Shown here piece after piece: positions 47,601-61,936 of a stretch of 64,000 bases of DNA. Origin of the DNA: Balanoglossus misakiensis (Eukaryota > Hemichordata); NCBI GenBank assembly GCA_040954595.2, contig CM082585.2:10354001-10418000 (forward strand), in the 5' to 3' direction. The position numbers and the translations under genes are program-made. How positions within the stretch are numbered: position 1 is the first letter of the stretch; each line of letters begins with the position of its first letter. The notes under the pieces were generated by a model. The model was not told where the DNA came from. It did no database searches and saw only the letters and a program-made list of their open reading frames with translations.

Positions 47601-50600
47601 GTTGAAGGATTTCTTACTTGGAGAGCATTTGTTACTGGTTGGTAACCAGGGTGTCGGCAAGAATAAAATAGTTGATAGATTTCTACATTTACTGAACAGA
47701 CCAAGACAATATTTACAACTGCACAGGTATGGGTTCCAAAGTTCCAGTGTATATCAGCATACTACTTGATTAATTTCTAACATTTTTTTGAGGCTTAGCT
47801 CAGTATTGACCGAATCTCAAGACGTTACCTTTGGTCTTATTATGTGGTACCCTGACAGAAAAAGACTTTGGGTCCAAAAATGGATGGGCAATTTATCTTT
47901 GGAAAAGCGTTTCTTGACTTTGCATGTTTGATCTTTCACAGGGATACAACAGTTCAGACACTCACCCTACAACCAAATGTACAAGATGGTGTGATAGTGT
48001 ATGAAGATTCCCCATTGGTGAGAGCGGTGAAACTCGGCCACGTTCTAGTTGTCGATGAAGCAGACAAAGCTCCTACCAATGTGACCTGCATCTTGAAAAC
48101 TCTGGTAGAAAGCGGAGAAATGATTCTCGCTGATGGGAGAAAAATTATATCAGGTGAAGAAATGTACATTCTGGGTGATTTGGATCGTACAGCTTTCGTT
48201 TTGTTGACACAGTCAATGTGTCTCTGACCACTGTTCTGTGTTAAAGAAAGTCTTGTGTCTTTGGTCTCTTCTAGGTCATCCTGGTCAACAATCAACGGAA
48301 AACACAATTGTCAGTCATCCAGATTTCCGAATGGTGGTCCTTGCCAACAGACCTGGTTTTCCATTCTTAGGAAATGATTTCTTTGGATCTCTTGGTAAGT
48401 GAGAACATTTCAGGGAGAGGTTTTAGAGGGTTGAAAGGGGTATATGATATGGCTAAATGATAGGGACTTGAATTCTGATTAAGGTACATGTATGGATAGA
48501 TACCAATTCATCCCTGTATGAAATCACTTCACAGGAGATATTTTCAGTTGCCACGCCGTCGACAATCCAAATATGGAGTCGGAGATGTCAATGCTGCGGC
48601 AGTATGGACCCGACGTGCCGGAATATTTATTGAAGAAACTGGTTCTTGCTTTTGGTGAACTGCGGGAGATGGCAGACCAAGGTTTGATAGCATATCCGTA
48701 CTCCACAAGAGAAGTTGTCAACATGGTCAAACATCTACAGGTAAGTTAAGCTACATGTAATACACACTGCATACGGCAGCCATTTTGAAACGGCCATTTT
48801 GAATTTCATATTTGTGACACTTTCGCATTCTCGTTCAAAGTTTTGTAGGCTGGCCTCCAAATTTATTTCCAATTTTAAGAGAGAATATTTTAAAGTTTTG
48901 TCTGTTTGTGTATTTCAGAAATTTCCCAAAGAAGGTCTGTCCAACGTGGTGAAGAACGTTTTTGACTTTGATGCGTATAACAAAGAGATGAGGGAATCCA
49001 TTGTTGCTGCACTTCACAAACATGGTATTCCTGTTGGAGCCACTCCTGATAATGTGAAACTTGCCAAAGAGTAAGGAAGTTGTTGTTTTGTTTGCTTTGT
49101 GGCCTTTTTCTGCATCGGCCTTGCAGATAATCTAAATAGAGCAATGCACTGAGAGTATTTAGATTAAAATGCCAATCATTGTATAAACTGGTAGAAGTCA
49201 GTGGGTACTTTATTTATGCAGTGTTGAAGTATCCATTTTAAATAGTTCATGGGCCAATATATGAAATTGCCAGCTTTTAAAATTATCTTAACTCAGGGTG
49301 AAGAAAATTTATTTTAAACTTTGTTAAATCGGAAATTATTCCAAACTAATTGTATGAATAGATTTTACAGTTCAGTTTATTGGTGATGTATTGTTTTTAA
49401 GAGAGAATGCTAAATAAAATAAATATTCTTAAAATCTTATCATTATTTGTGTTTCATTTGTAGTTTTTTTGTTTTTGACATATTCGCTTTAAATGGGGTC
49501 TGAACCGGAAGTAGGGGTTATATAGCTTTCTAAAGTTCATTCGCAAAGGACTTCCAGGAAATTTCTAAAGTGGTTGAGTTTCCTTTGAACTATTGACCTT
49601 CACATGACCACAGCATTCTCTCTTAAAATCATTAGATAATCTGCCAAATGTAATGTTGATATTATGACAAAATTGAACAGAAGCTTGATCATTCGACGGA
49701 GTGTATACTACTAGTATTCCGGTTACAGTAGCATAAGTATGCATACATTTAATCCAAAACTTTCATTGGTAGATTTGAATTGCCGGAGCCACAGCTGACA
49801 TCTCATTGGATAGTTGGAGGTCATCAAAGGTCGTCCAGACGGCAACTGATGTGTCCGGTTGAAGACAAACAAGTCCGAGTCAAAGTGAGTGTTCATACTG
49901 TCATAGTACTGCTTTTATTTGTTTGTATGTCTGTCATACAACGCACACTTCAATGCATATATCAGATATCAAAATGATATCTACTGCAATAGTTAAAGCT
50001 GAACTGAAACAGGATAATTCCTGAAGTGATGCTTTTCATATAAGAGAGACACCTGACAGTTTTCACTGCTGTACGAATCACAGGGTCCAGTCTTTCTGAA
50101 CGTCAAGAACTTCCCACTGGATAAGTTCGAAGCTCGGTCCATGGAATTTTCAGAATTGATGTCACATTGGAATCTGCCGTTGCAAGAGACAAGTGTGATT
50201 GGCGATGTGGCAGCCTCTACAGGTCAGTTCAGAATTTACATTTATGTCTTTCCAACTTCTCACAGTTGCAACTAATGTGACATTTCCCACTATACATAAA
50301 TCTGGATTTACAAAACTCTTTTTTTCGTTTAGATTTATTGAACGATATCATCCATGTGGTTACATCCAACCCAGTTGGTCTGTACAGTACATTCACCAAC
50401 AACCAAGCGATTAAGTATGTTGACCTCTATGATGTCTTCCCAAATACTCGATATTCCTGGCATCCCAGGTTCAAACTGGCTGCCCTTGGATCTCCTCTGG
50501 ATGGACAGGCAATAGTACACGAACAACAGGTGAATATTTGTAGTTCAGTCGTACTTTTATTTCTGAAAAAAAAGTTAAATATGTCAGAAAAACAAACCAC

Positions 50601-53600
50601 AAAATGTTTACTTTGATACAAAGGCATCTGACCATTTATGCTAATCTCACTTTTTGATAGACAAACACCATTCTGTTGATTGACCCAAACACTGGTGCCT
50701 TGAGACGACTTTTTCTGACCTCAGCTCTGGAGGGCGCTAGAGACAAGATTGCCGGCTACTTCAGCGGTTCGACCGATGATCCAATGCACAAAATGTGCTC
50801 TGAATTCGCAAGTCAAAACTGGGCTGTCTTCTATGAAGAATCTGGGTAAGTTTGAATTCAAAACAGTAGTATTTCAAATCACCAAGTTTCAATATTGAAA
50901 GTGATGGTGAAGATGTTTCATGTGTTATGTGATATATGATAGTCAGGGATTTTTCCATTTCTAGGTCTAAGTTGGATGTTATAGATGTGCTACAAGGAAC
51001 TGGATACAGTGTGGATTTACCGATAAATCTGAAATCTGTACATCTGCCGTCGAAAGATGCATGGCTTCTGACTGAGACCGAGACAAACAGGTACTGGAAA
51101 CATTTAGAAAGCTTCTGTCCTCTCAGACTAGACCTTTGGTCTTTCAAACCTGATGATGCTTTACTCTTTGATGAAATCTTATGAATTTTACATCATTTGT
51201 ATGTTTTATTTCATAGGCGGTATTTGCTCACCAGACCTTCTGCTGATATGCCAGTTTGTCAGTTCAACACTGTTGATGTCAGACCTCCAAGAGACGATCA
51301 AGGTACATCTTCACGCATTTTGCACTTTTCATGAATAGATTTCAAGAATCCTGAATAAATAGCTCTAGTTCTTCTCCAATAAAATACACTGCAGTGTTTG
51401 ACATCTGAATTGATCTTCTTTTTTTCAACTCAGAAACTCCTGGATTCAGTCTCATCACCGGTCCAGCCTATGCCGTAGCTGACAAACCACTAGCTAAGGA
51501 TCAGCTCAGCGCAGCACTGAGACAGAACATCGATTCCCCAAACAGAATAATGGCAGACAGTAACCACTATGCAGCTATCGCAGTAGGATTCCCAGACTTA
51601 CAGGTTGGTTTCCATCATGAAAATATTTTAATATACATCTTTACCAGGTGACCTATGATATCTGATTTTTATTCATACAGGTATTTGTGTTGATGTCATT
51701 TTGCATTATATCCAAATTGTTGTTTTTTTAGTCTGAGAGTGAAATTTACACAATACCAAGGAAACAAGTGGAAGAGGTGAAAATTACAAGCAAGCAAGAT
51801 CCATTATTCAGAATGGCAAGTGTACCTACCCCCAAGAAAGAAATGGATCCTGCATTTTTACCAAATGCCAACCAGGTCATTAAAGTCTTACCGTTACGGA
51901 AAGTTCCAACAGAAGTCTTCCCAAAAGGTAAATGCTAGTAGTTGAACCGTCTCTGACTCCATTTCAGTTTTAACGTCAAAATTTAATTTCATAAATTCAT
52001 CACAAATTCAGTTCACAAAATCAATGTTATGTGGCACACCTAGAAAGTAGTGTTTTCTGTGACATCTAAACATGAATGCTTATGAGAATATCATTGTCTG
52101 TTACTTTGATATTAGGACTTCGTCCCAGCGGGGTCAGTGCGTACTTGGAGGTCACTGATCTTGGTGATCACAGATTGAGATATATACCAATCCCGATGTA
52201 AGTACACAAAATCTATGAGTTATTGTCTTTTTATAAAGAATGTTAAGACTGAAGTTGTGGGTTGCCATCTTGGTAAATGTTTTCCAATCTTCCAGGCCTC
52301 CTTACATCCCACCGTACTCACCCTGGCTGTCCAACTACTCGGAGACGGATGTCGCCATGACAACTACTCCCTCTGAGGCAGTAGTGACGGTGGACGCGGG
52401 TGGAAGTGTCCGTGTGTGGGAGACCGGCGTGGACAGTCTGCAGCGGTCATTGATGGAATGGCAACAGATGATCGGAGCGGATGAAGGACGCACTCTACAG
52501 GTGGGTTCACAAAATGCCTTCATTTGATTTTTATTGAAATTTCATTGAGATGTGTACTTTTTGTAGTTCACTCAAGTTACTGCGAGAAAATATCTCATAA
52601 CATTGAAATTTTAAACAAAATGGCAGAAAATTAATAAAAGGTTAATTTTATTTATGCTTTTTAGATAAATTATGACCGAGAAGACACTGGTAAAGAAACC
52701 ACTTCACCAAAACATGGCAAAATGGACAAAGATAACCAACCACATGTGGGAGGCAATACATGGGCCGGAGGAACGGGTAAGGTTATATAGTCTGTGTAGA
52801 GTTAACACAGAGATTGTACAAGAATGTAAACCCCTGTCACAAGACTGAGTTCTGACCTTGGCAAAAATGTTATGAAATTCAACAGTACCACAACACAAAG
52901 CTGTTTTCAGAATGATAAACTCAGCCATAACAGAACCATTCACAACATATTATTGTCCAAAACTATCAACATTTGTCATACTTTTGATAAAAATAGCTTG
53001 TGTTGCGGCCTTCTGTATGGTAATCAATCATTAGCAACAGGTACAGTTCAAGTACGGTTCACCTTGATCCGGTTAAAGTTTTAGTGGGAAAGTGAGGTCT
53101 GACCAAAACAAATGCCAAGCAAAGCCATTCCGGCATAGCAGAGGTTAGTGTGTGAAAGTATACAGCAACATTCCTAGTACACAGACTCACGAAATTTGTC
53201 AGAAATTGTTTAACCATCTTGGAAAATGTTTATCCAAATAGATTCCATAAATACATGTACATTGGAATTTTGGTTGTCAAATAGCAATGAAGTGAAGATA
53301 TTAAAATCAATAGTCGTACCTATCTGTGATCCTATCACATTTAAGTGATAATACTAGAATGCAGTCTTAGTGAAATTCACACAAACCCAATGTGACAAAT
53401 ACTCCATATACATGCTGTTTTTCACATAGAACGTCCATTAAGGTAGTACCGGTGTAACCTCAGGGACAAATTTCCAGAAAAATGACACTCATTCAAACCG
53501 TTAAATTCTTAGCTGTAAAGTGTAAGGATTTCTTCTTGAAATTGATTCAATGACAGTAAGCTGTCATAAAGAATAACTGATGACCATGAAAAATGATCCA

Positions 53601-56600
53601 TAAATCACTGGATAATTACTGTGGGAAAATAACAAACACTCTTGGAAATAGTCCTGGACTTTTGCGTAATTTTGAGCTTATTGTATTGGCCCTGGGATGG
53701 TCACTGACAGAGTCGTGGATGTTCTGTATCTCTAGGAGGGCGTGATACAGCTGGATTGGGTGGTGTAGGAGGTCCGTACAGACTTGATGCTGGGCATGAT
53801 GTACATCAAGTGTCGCAGGTTGAAAAAGACGCAGTACCAGAAGAGGTGAGAAGTAACAAACACACACATTGAAAACATCAGCATGTGTACATCAACAAGT
53901 TAACAATATAGTAACTAGATCACTTAGATTTTGTTAATGGTAGTGACCAGGGTATATACTACAAATAAATATTCTCATGAAATAAAATTTATCAAAAGAT
54001 TTTGGTTGTCTGATTTCAGGTGAAACGTGCTGCAAGAGAAATGGCTCAGAAAGCATTCAAACAGAGGTACGGTTGGTTCAGTTTATCAGTACCATTCTAT
54101 ACTGCTATTCTGGATTTGCTCTTTCTGCAAAACCTTCATTGAATTTTAGATTCCTTCAGATCAAACTCTGAACTTGCTTGCTTATACGCAAATGGACAAA
54201 TGTGCTTTGACCAGATAACACACTATTCAATGGCTCATCACTATCAAACTACTATTTTGTATTTCAGATTAAAAGAAATTCAGATGTCTGAATACGATGC
54301 TGAGTTGTACGAGAAGTTTTCAGCCGGGGTCAGAAGACAAGTTCGCTCACTCAGGGTCATCTTGGATAGTCTTCAGGTCGGTGCAGAAGATTTTCTCTCG
54401 GAAACTTGAACTGTCGTTAACTGGCCTTTCATGCCAATACATTGTACAGTGGTAGTTACCATGTGTACTGGGAATACACAGAGACACAGCTCTTTTTGAC
54501 CTGTTGCAACCACCCACCCACTCTCCACTCCTATATCCCTATGTAGAGGCCCAACTTTGCCACATAAAACATCAGGTTTTCATGTGTCCAGTTCATGATG
54601 GCCAAAGATGAAAGTTCATCGGCCTTTAATGCCATTATAAAGAGTTGTGCTTCCGTATGAAAACTTTCACATGCATCATTTCATCGCCTAAATGCTGTCT
54701 GTTTCAAGAGTGGTGTAGTTTCTGTTTGATTGGCATTTGGTGGTTTCTAGTTCTGTGTTTTTCTGCCTTGTTTGTTGAACAGCAATTACATTTTCTGGAC
54801 TCAGTCAATGATAGTGGTCAACACACAGAATGAAGCATGCATGATTAGCCTGAAATAAAAGTTCTCATTATAAAGCATCGTTAGTGCTAATTGACTGAGC
54901 AATCCGTTCCAAATGAAACGTCCAGACAGTCAGAGAACTAATTTTCCAGCTGGATGGATGGGTGGGTGGCTCAGGCGCAATGGAGGTCTGGTTATTTAAC
55001 CATGCATGCATTGCAGACATTCTGTGCACACACCGGTTCACTCTACTGTTAAGTAGACTTTGGGCGTAAAGTGGTCTACACTTCGCGTTTTTCACATTTT
55101 CTGCAAAGTACAGTGTGTTTTTCAGTCTAAAAATGTGTCCAATCCAGCCATGCAAAGAAGGGGTGGGGCAATAAATGTCTGTGTACACATCCTTGTACCA
55201 GGGTGTATACAGTACCTTGCGATATAGGGTACACGACTTCACTCAATGAAAATGTGACAAGTTCAATAAAACAAATGATACTCTACTGTGTGTGACAATT
55301 TGAGACTTATGATGAATAACATCTTCACTTGCTGTCATGGTGATGTGAAACATGGCTGCTAACTTGACCAATTCTTCTGCAAATTTGATTGTTTGCAGGC
55401 CAAGGGCAAGGAAAGGCAATGGCTTCGACACCAGACATCAGGTGATTTGGACGATTTTAAGCTGATTGAAGGACTGACTGGCGAAAAATCGATTTACAAG
55501 AGACGGGGTGAACAAGATCCAGAAGTAAGTCGCCTGTACATGTTACTTCCACACCCATAAAAACACGGAGAGAGATAAACAACTGGGCAGAGGGATACAC
55601 GAGTTCATGAAATTTCAGGGATTCTATCCTGAATGTGTACTTACCAAACTTGGCAGTATTCCATGTGTTTTGTGACCTGTATTTGAAATTTGGAGGTTGT
55701 GTTGTTTTTGATTTGATGCAAGTTTTACAAGGCCAGCTTCATGTTGTTGTCGAATTGTAGTCTGAATCCTCAACACAAAAAGCAATATCCCATATGTGCC
55801 CCATTTCATTTCACGTATTCTGTCTGTGATCTGCAATGGCAGACAAGTATCAGATACTGAGACACAGGAGAATCTTTGCATGAGATATTTAAACATTAAC
55901 TCAGCTACAGTTGAGTATTTCGTAGCTCACTGACTTCTGTTTTTCTTCATAGCTTGGCACACCTCAAGTGAAACCCAAACGTCTTCGTATTGTGGTAGAT
56001 CTTAGCGGAAGCATGTATAGATTCAATGGAGTTGATGGCAGACTTGATCGGGTCCTTGAAGCTGCACTTATGGTCATGGAGGCTTTTGAAGGCTATGACA
56101 AGAAATTTAAAGTAGGTCATGTTTTTTGTTTGTATTTGTTGCCGTTTTAGGAGAGTAAATATATATCTGGGTGTCGAATCAAAAAATATTTTGAGTGTGA
56201 TATGTCATCGGAGTTGGCCATTAAAGAGGCGTGGGTGTTTAAGAATTAACAGTGCTATGGTTGAATGAATGAACGAGTGGCTGGCAGTGAATGCCTGTAT
56301 ACACTGTGTCTGAAAAAAGATAACATTGGAACTTCAGACATCGATGAATTGCATTGTGTGGAGTGAGGCGTTCGTAATTTGTAAGGACGGTGAGGTCGGG
56401 GTGAAATGTTGGAATGTGACCTCTTGACCCCTGTTTTGGGCGCTATTGTTTGGCTCCTCCAAGTGAATGTAACAAGTTGTATTCATTTCTGCCGAAAGTC
56501 ACGCAATCCCAGTTGTTTGTTGGCAACACTCGTATCAAGTCTTCGGCTTGTACCATGTCACCATTTCGTATGAAATTTGATCCTCAAATGGCGCCCTCGC

Positions 56601-58408
56601 AGGGCAAACTTTGTAAATTTTTCCACTTGTAAGAGCAGGCAGATTTTCTTATTGTATAGTTTTGGAAAATAATGATAAGATAGTATTTACTCTTAAAACC
56701 AAAATCTGGAGGGATAATCAGTAACTCAGATTTAAAGTTTTCAACTAGCTTGCAACAGCAACTAATAATGTCACCAGTTTTTATTTCCTTGGCGTGTTCA
56801 CAATGGTGACATAGTGGGCAAAATATGGTGTGAATGTCACACTTGTCTGTTCAGTTCACAAATGGAATGTTGACAAAATGGCAACTCACTTAGCAACTAA
56901 AATGAGAAGTACACGCAGATGACCTTATATGGACAAAGAAAGCCACACATTGTTCTGACATCATCACATTGTGCGATGTGAGGGCACCGTCCCCCCTGAC
57001 ACTACTCAGGGATGTGACTCAAGGGATGTGTGAGAATTATTTATTTATTTTGGTCTGTTTTGATTTCAGTACGAGATCGTTGGACACTCCGGTGAATCTT
57101 ACAGCATTGATTTTATCACTGGAGAGAAAATACCAAAAAATAACAAAGAGAGATTGGACCTCATCAAGGTAAGAATGAGCGTAAACTCATTAAAATTAAG
57201 TCAAAACATGGCCGCTCTGTCACCGGGTGATGGAGAAACTGTGTTCAAAGGAATAACGACAAAAGCCCTGCTCATATCATTGAACTCAGTAATTTATTAC
57301 TGTCTTCCATCGTCACAAAAAAGACTCCACCCAGCCCATTAAGTGAAATATTTACGAGGGCAGGTGAGCTCCGGCCACTAATGAGCCAAGGAATGTTTTG
57401 GTCGTTAACTTCGTCTTTCCTCTTGACCCCTGCTTTAACGGTGAGGTCATTGACCTCTCAAATCTTGTGACAAATACTTCCATTACCAAAAGCTGATTTC
57501 TCCGCTAAGTCAAGACTTTTACAATGGGAGATATAGCAGAAACTCTTCTGCTTTTGTTTATTAAGAATGGAAAAGAGATTTTGTGTGTACCAGTGTCCAT
57601 TCAAATTCTGGGTTTCAACTATTTTAGTTATCTTTTCTTATACAGCGTGTTAAAATACTAACACTGCAATATACATGTGGAGAGATATATTTTTTTTTTA
57701 ACCACAGACAGACAGTCAGACAGACAGACACAAAAAAAAACAATTTTATTGCAAGGCATATTATTTTGGACAGACAGACAGAAAAAAAAATTGTTGGTAG
57801 GCAGATAATTTTATATCGACCTTACCACAGAATTGTCTGTTTGTCCCCACAGACTATGCACGCACATTCACAATTCTGTATGAGCGGTGACTACACTCTT
57901 GAAGCTACAAAGTATGCGGTCGAAAACGTGGCAAAACTGGACGGAGATGAGCACTTCGTCATCGTTCTAAGCGACGCCAACTTTGATCGCTACGGTATCA
58001 GTCCAGGGAAGTTTGCCCAATTGCTGACAGCAGATGAGAAAGTCAACGCGTTTGCGATATTTATTGGTTCCCTTGGTGACCAGGCACAGAGGTAGGTTGG
58101 ACATTTTGTTTTCTGTCAGTTGTATTAAACACAATCTGTTTAAAATCAGATGTAGAGTTGTCTTGATCTGTACATCTGGTGATTCTCTGCTGTTCTGTTC
58201 TCAGATGTAAACCTGGAGCCAACTGGTTTTTAATCAGATTATATTCATGGCCATATTTTGTGAATAATCCTTCATTATCATTATCTGTTGTACTCACAGA
58301 CTTGCCAAGAATCTGCCGACAGGACATGCATTCATCTGCATGGATACCAAGGACATCCCACAAGTACTACAACAGATTTTCACATCCACCATGCTTTCAA
58401 CAAGATAG
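41645..58408 (+). CDS. VWA8: von Willebrand factor A domain-containing protein 8 (mitochondrial AAA+ ATPase)
   Basis: Large mitochondrial dynein-like AAA+ ATPase with a C-terminal VWA domain. I trace 44 coding exons, first 41645-41753, then 42165-42242, 42408-42463, 42771-42845, 42976-43086, 43323-43490, 43667-43831, and so on to 57070-57168, 57853-58091 and 58300-58408. Total is 5676 bases in frame, 1891 aa (human about 1905). The N-terminus (MLRIVRMSAEKALRRVRQLN) is basic and amphipathic, like a mitochondrial presequence. First AAA module has a degenerate P-loop (GSPGPLRR, 92-99); second has Walker A GPKGCGKT (430-437); third has GNQGVGKN (765-772) with Walker-B-like HVLVVDEADKAP. The VWA domain starts near 1700 with an intact MIDAS DLSGSM (1706-1711) and IVLSDANFDRYG. 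The Gly-rich linker HVGGNTWAGGTGGRDTAGLG precedes a helical segment (VKRAAREMAQKAFKQRLKEI). An in-frame TGA at 41600-41602 upstream supports this start; a second Met at codon 7 is possible. Confidence 0.95.
41757..41836. other. GC-rich block with GC box in VWA8 intron 1
   Basis: Immediately after the first VWA8 donor the sequence becomes strongly GC-rich, with GGGTGGGCGGGGCCGG (GC-box-like) and near-palindromic CCGGGCCCCGG. It contrasts with the AT-rich window and fits a promoter-proximal CpG-rich patch extending into intron 1. Confidence 0.45.
42857..42944. repeat. Second copy of the short palindromic dispersed element
   Basis: Reads CCCCTTTCACCACCATGGTT, then TATTGTTTTCTATGGTAAAG, then GGACCTCT and ends GGGGTGAAAGTGTT. 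This is the reverse orientation of the copy at 38315-38395 with scattered changes. It lies in VWA8 intron 4. Partial relatives occur near 14525, 35209, 54540 and 58618. Confidence 0.6.
57707..57791. repeat. CAGA microsatellite with duplicated flank, VWA8 intron 42
   Basis: Two blocks of GACAGACAGACA each followed by a run of 8-9 A and an AATT-type sequence, separated by about 45 bases. A local duplication of a CAGA/poly-A unit 60-140 bases before the exon that starts at 57853. Likely slippage, with no coding meaning. Confidence 0.6.
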
Positions 58409-58866
58409 AGTTCATCAAGCCCATCTATCTTGTCAAGTCTTCCATTTTGTGAGCTCACACTTACTAAAGTGGAATGAATTTAAGAACGTAATTGTATATT
58501 CAATTTTCAATATTTCTCAAGACATTGTGGTGAAAGATGATACAACAGGTTTTCATTTGAAATGTGTCCCTGATTTTCATGTTGTACTTTTAATTTTTGT
58601 GACATGCAGTTGAAGATGGACCTCTATAGAGTAAACTGGGGGGTGAAATGCTTAAAGACATTAGGATTTTAATGTGGGTATCTTGTAATGTAAACATACA
58701 TTAATTTTTTAATAGTAATAGATGGATTAATATAATAAATGAATGAACTTTTATTGCATACAAGACCATCAGGTTTACTTGTGTACTTTGTGTGGCATTA
58801 TTTTGCTTGTTCTGATTTTGTATGAGACTTGTGCTTCATTTCTTCCTTTGTAACATCCTGGAACTG

Positions 58867-58872
58867 AATAAA
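58867..58872 (+). terminator. Polyadenylation signal of VWA8
   Basis: AATAAA in GGAACTGAATAAATGGAACC, 459 bases past the VWA8 stop codon. An additional AATAAA-like string lies near 58733, so more than one 3' end is possible. Confidence 0.55.
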
Positions 58873-61781
58873 TGGAACCTTGTGACATGTTTTTCAAATC
58901 AGTAGCTTATCATAGTGTAATTTTCTCACCCTGGTGAGTTCGAGATCTGGGCGTCGATCTCGAACCCCAGAACGAAGCGCTTTTACCTCTCAATGTAAAT
59001 TAACATTTTTGCATATTTAACAAATTTGCAAACCCAGAATTTGAATGCCGCACAGTACAAACAAAACCATGCACATAAAATGGCCATAGAAATATGTTTA
59101 ATTCTATGTTATTGACAATGACTTCTCATTGGATGGACAGTGTTGATGACGGTTAAACATTAAAGTCTTTTAAAGTCAACAGGTGGTCTGGGAAAAATGT
59201 TGAGATTTTGGCGACTTTTTAAGAGTACCTATATATTTTAAAATCTAAACTCTCATTTGTCCACAGCAGTGCTTAAAATGCAGTGTTTAAAAGACGAAAA
59301 CCGGTAAATTAACGTCAAGAGATTAAATGCTGCGCCACTGAAGTCCCACAACTGCAGCTGTGATGACCGGAAGTGACGTGAGTACCATATTAACTTCTCG
59401 TTTGCTTACTGACCGGAAGTGGGGTCATTTGATGCGCGTCCGCAACGTTGTTTAGTATCGTTCAAAGACGTGCAAACCGCAACTTAAACTCGAATGAACC
59501 CGCCTCAGATAACAGTTACACTTACACCGGTTTAAATTACTGGAAGAAAAATAGGTTCATACTGCCCACGACAATTTTCAGCTGTAATTTTATCATGGCA
59601 ACATAACCTACTTATTAAACCTGATGCGCAGTATAAAACTGCTTCCGGTACAATTTCTGGGGTCTTCGACCCGCCAGAAATCTACATGTAATATTATCAA
59701 ACAACTGCATCGTTTCGAAATGCACGTGTTCGACATAGTTCTCGCTGAAGTTACGGGTGATGACCTCTTCTAGTTTCTATACAATGAACGAAAAGCGAAG
59801 GCCAGTCATTGTGATCCCGGGATTTGAGATTACCATGCCGTTAAACTATTGAGGATGTATCTAGGAGGATGTGGTTATTGCCGATTTGTAGAAATATTTC
59901 CTGCCCTCTCTGTGTGAAAAACCTTGTTAAACAGACAACTGACACAAACCATTGCAAGCTCAGACCACACATACCCTGATCAGATCTTAGCAAATAAGGA
60001 TGATGCGTTGCATTATCAGATCATGGGAATTGGTAGAAATTTGCATATTTTGTGCGCGAGTTGACTAGAAGATAATCATCAATTTTGTACCGATGCCTAC
60101 TGCATCCGCCCATTGAAAAAGTTTGCTAGTTGCTCGATTTTTATCTAGTGCCTCACACTTGTGACCCCGGACTGACCTTTCGTTGTCATAGAAAGATGCC
60201 GACATTTCCCCACGGACCGGCCATTTTCGTTCACGATTCATCCTTTATTGCGCAGTTTTTCCCATCATATTCTACACCTAATCGTGTTTATTAATCCATT
60301 CCCTTCGACATCACCGCCCTGAACCAATTTGCGTTGACCTTGGCTTTACGACAGATCTGTCGTCTGTCAGCTGTCGTTCCCCAGTCGGACAAAATCCATC
60401 TACTACCCAGACACACTCCAATGCTGCATGCATGTTGTGCGCATGTGTCATTTCTCCCTCATATCTCTTCATTGTAAACTATTAATGCTCTCGATTGAAA
60501 ATGTGACGCGGCTCTTAATATCTATCTTCTCTAGCCTTGAAAATGCTAAATTCCATAATTAAAACGTATTGGCGTGTTGGCTTTGGGTCAAACAACTTTC
60601 TGCCTTGTTCTTTCACATGCAGCTGATTGCTAGAAACAAAACATCAAAACGAAGTAAATACATTGGAAGTTATATCTTCATCGAAACCATAAAAAGAAAT
60701 GGCTGATGGTGTATTAAATAAGACAAGAAATCAATACTTCATAGACATTATTTTGTTACACAGAAACTGAATAGGAGAGTTTTTCACCGGACAAGTGGCC
60801 CATAGGTAAAATTATTTTATTAAATTACTTTAATCTGATCAAACTCAGTTTTATTTCATTTAAATGCCGCAAAGGCTGTGTTGAATACAATTGATGCGCG
60901 TGGATTGTAATCGTTCGTAACCGCAGTACTTCGTTTACAAGATGGAAAAGTGGCTAAATATATTCACTGTATAATTCAAAATTATCTGAATTATTGCGAC
61001 TTTGTACGGCTGTGTCCGATTGATAAAAGTCTTCAAAGTACATGTATAACATTTACATTTTTCAAGCTGTGAGAATGATTCTCACAACGATGTGTCGTCG
61101 CGATGTCCAGAGGACAAGATCAAACAAAAGATGGCGGTTTGTACCAACAATGGTGACTTGCAGACCCAGGTGGCGGGAATCTAGACCTAAAGTGGTCAAA
61201 CACAGCAGGTGTTCGTGAACTCAAACGCCCTCAACAATGCCGCGTTTTCAGTGACCCTGGAAGCGAAGGACGCTTTACACGCAAGGACAGGAACACATTT
61301 ATTATATCGAAAGTGTAGACGCGTTGACGGGTGTCGGACGCCCTATTTTACTCGGGAGGAAACCGCGCTGGACGTCCATTACTTGAAAAATACCTTCGCG
61401 GTTGAAATATAATGCGCAACATAAGACCGTTACCTTCACACAACAAAAACGCTCACGGAAAGCCAACTGAGCATACAAATACCCAAGGTCGAATTATTTC
61501 CAACATAATTCATAAGCCTGCATGAAAAGGGTTCGCATTTACTGATCGAACCCAACGCGGTAATTTGGTATTTTTTTAATATCATCGTCTACTTACTCAA
61601 ATTACGACACTCACACGCAATAAATCATGACCTGGGACATTGACCTCTTTTCCCTGTTTGGTCGACAGTCACGTGATAGTAAATGTGGGACACGAACTGC
61701 TATTAAATTTACCTTGAAAAGTAAATGTCAGAGATCGTTCTAATTACACGAACGTGACAACAGATATGTATATAAACATTG

Positions 61782-61936
61782 TATGTCTGTATGTCTGTAT
61801 GTCTGTCTGTCTGTCTGTCTGTATGTATGTATGTATGTATGTATGTATGTATGTATGTATGTATGTATGTATGTATGTATGTATGTATGTATGTATGTAT
61901 GTATGTATGTATGTATGTATGTATGTATGTATGTAT
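61782..61936. repeat. Tetranucleotide microsatellite (TGTC)n/(TGTA)n
   Basis: About 155 bases of TGTA/TGTC units, starting as mixed TGTATGTC, then TGTC repeats, then a long pure TGTA tract. The long open frames over it on both strands (Met-Tyr-Val-Cys and Thr-Tyr-Ile-His repeats) are a by-product of a 4-base repeat without stops and are not genes. Confidence 0.95.
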
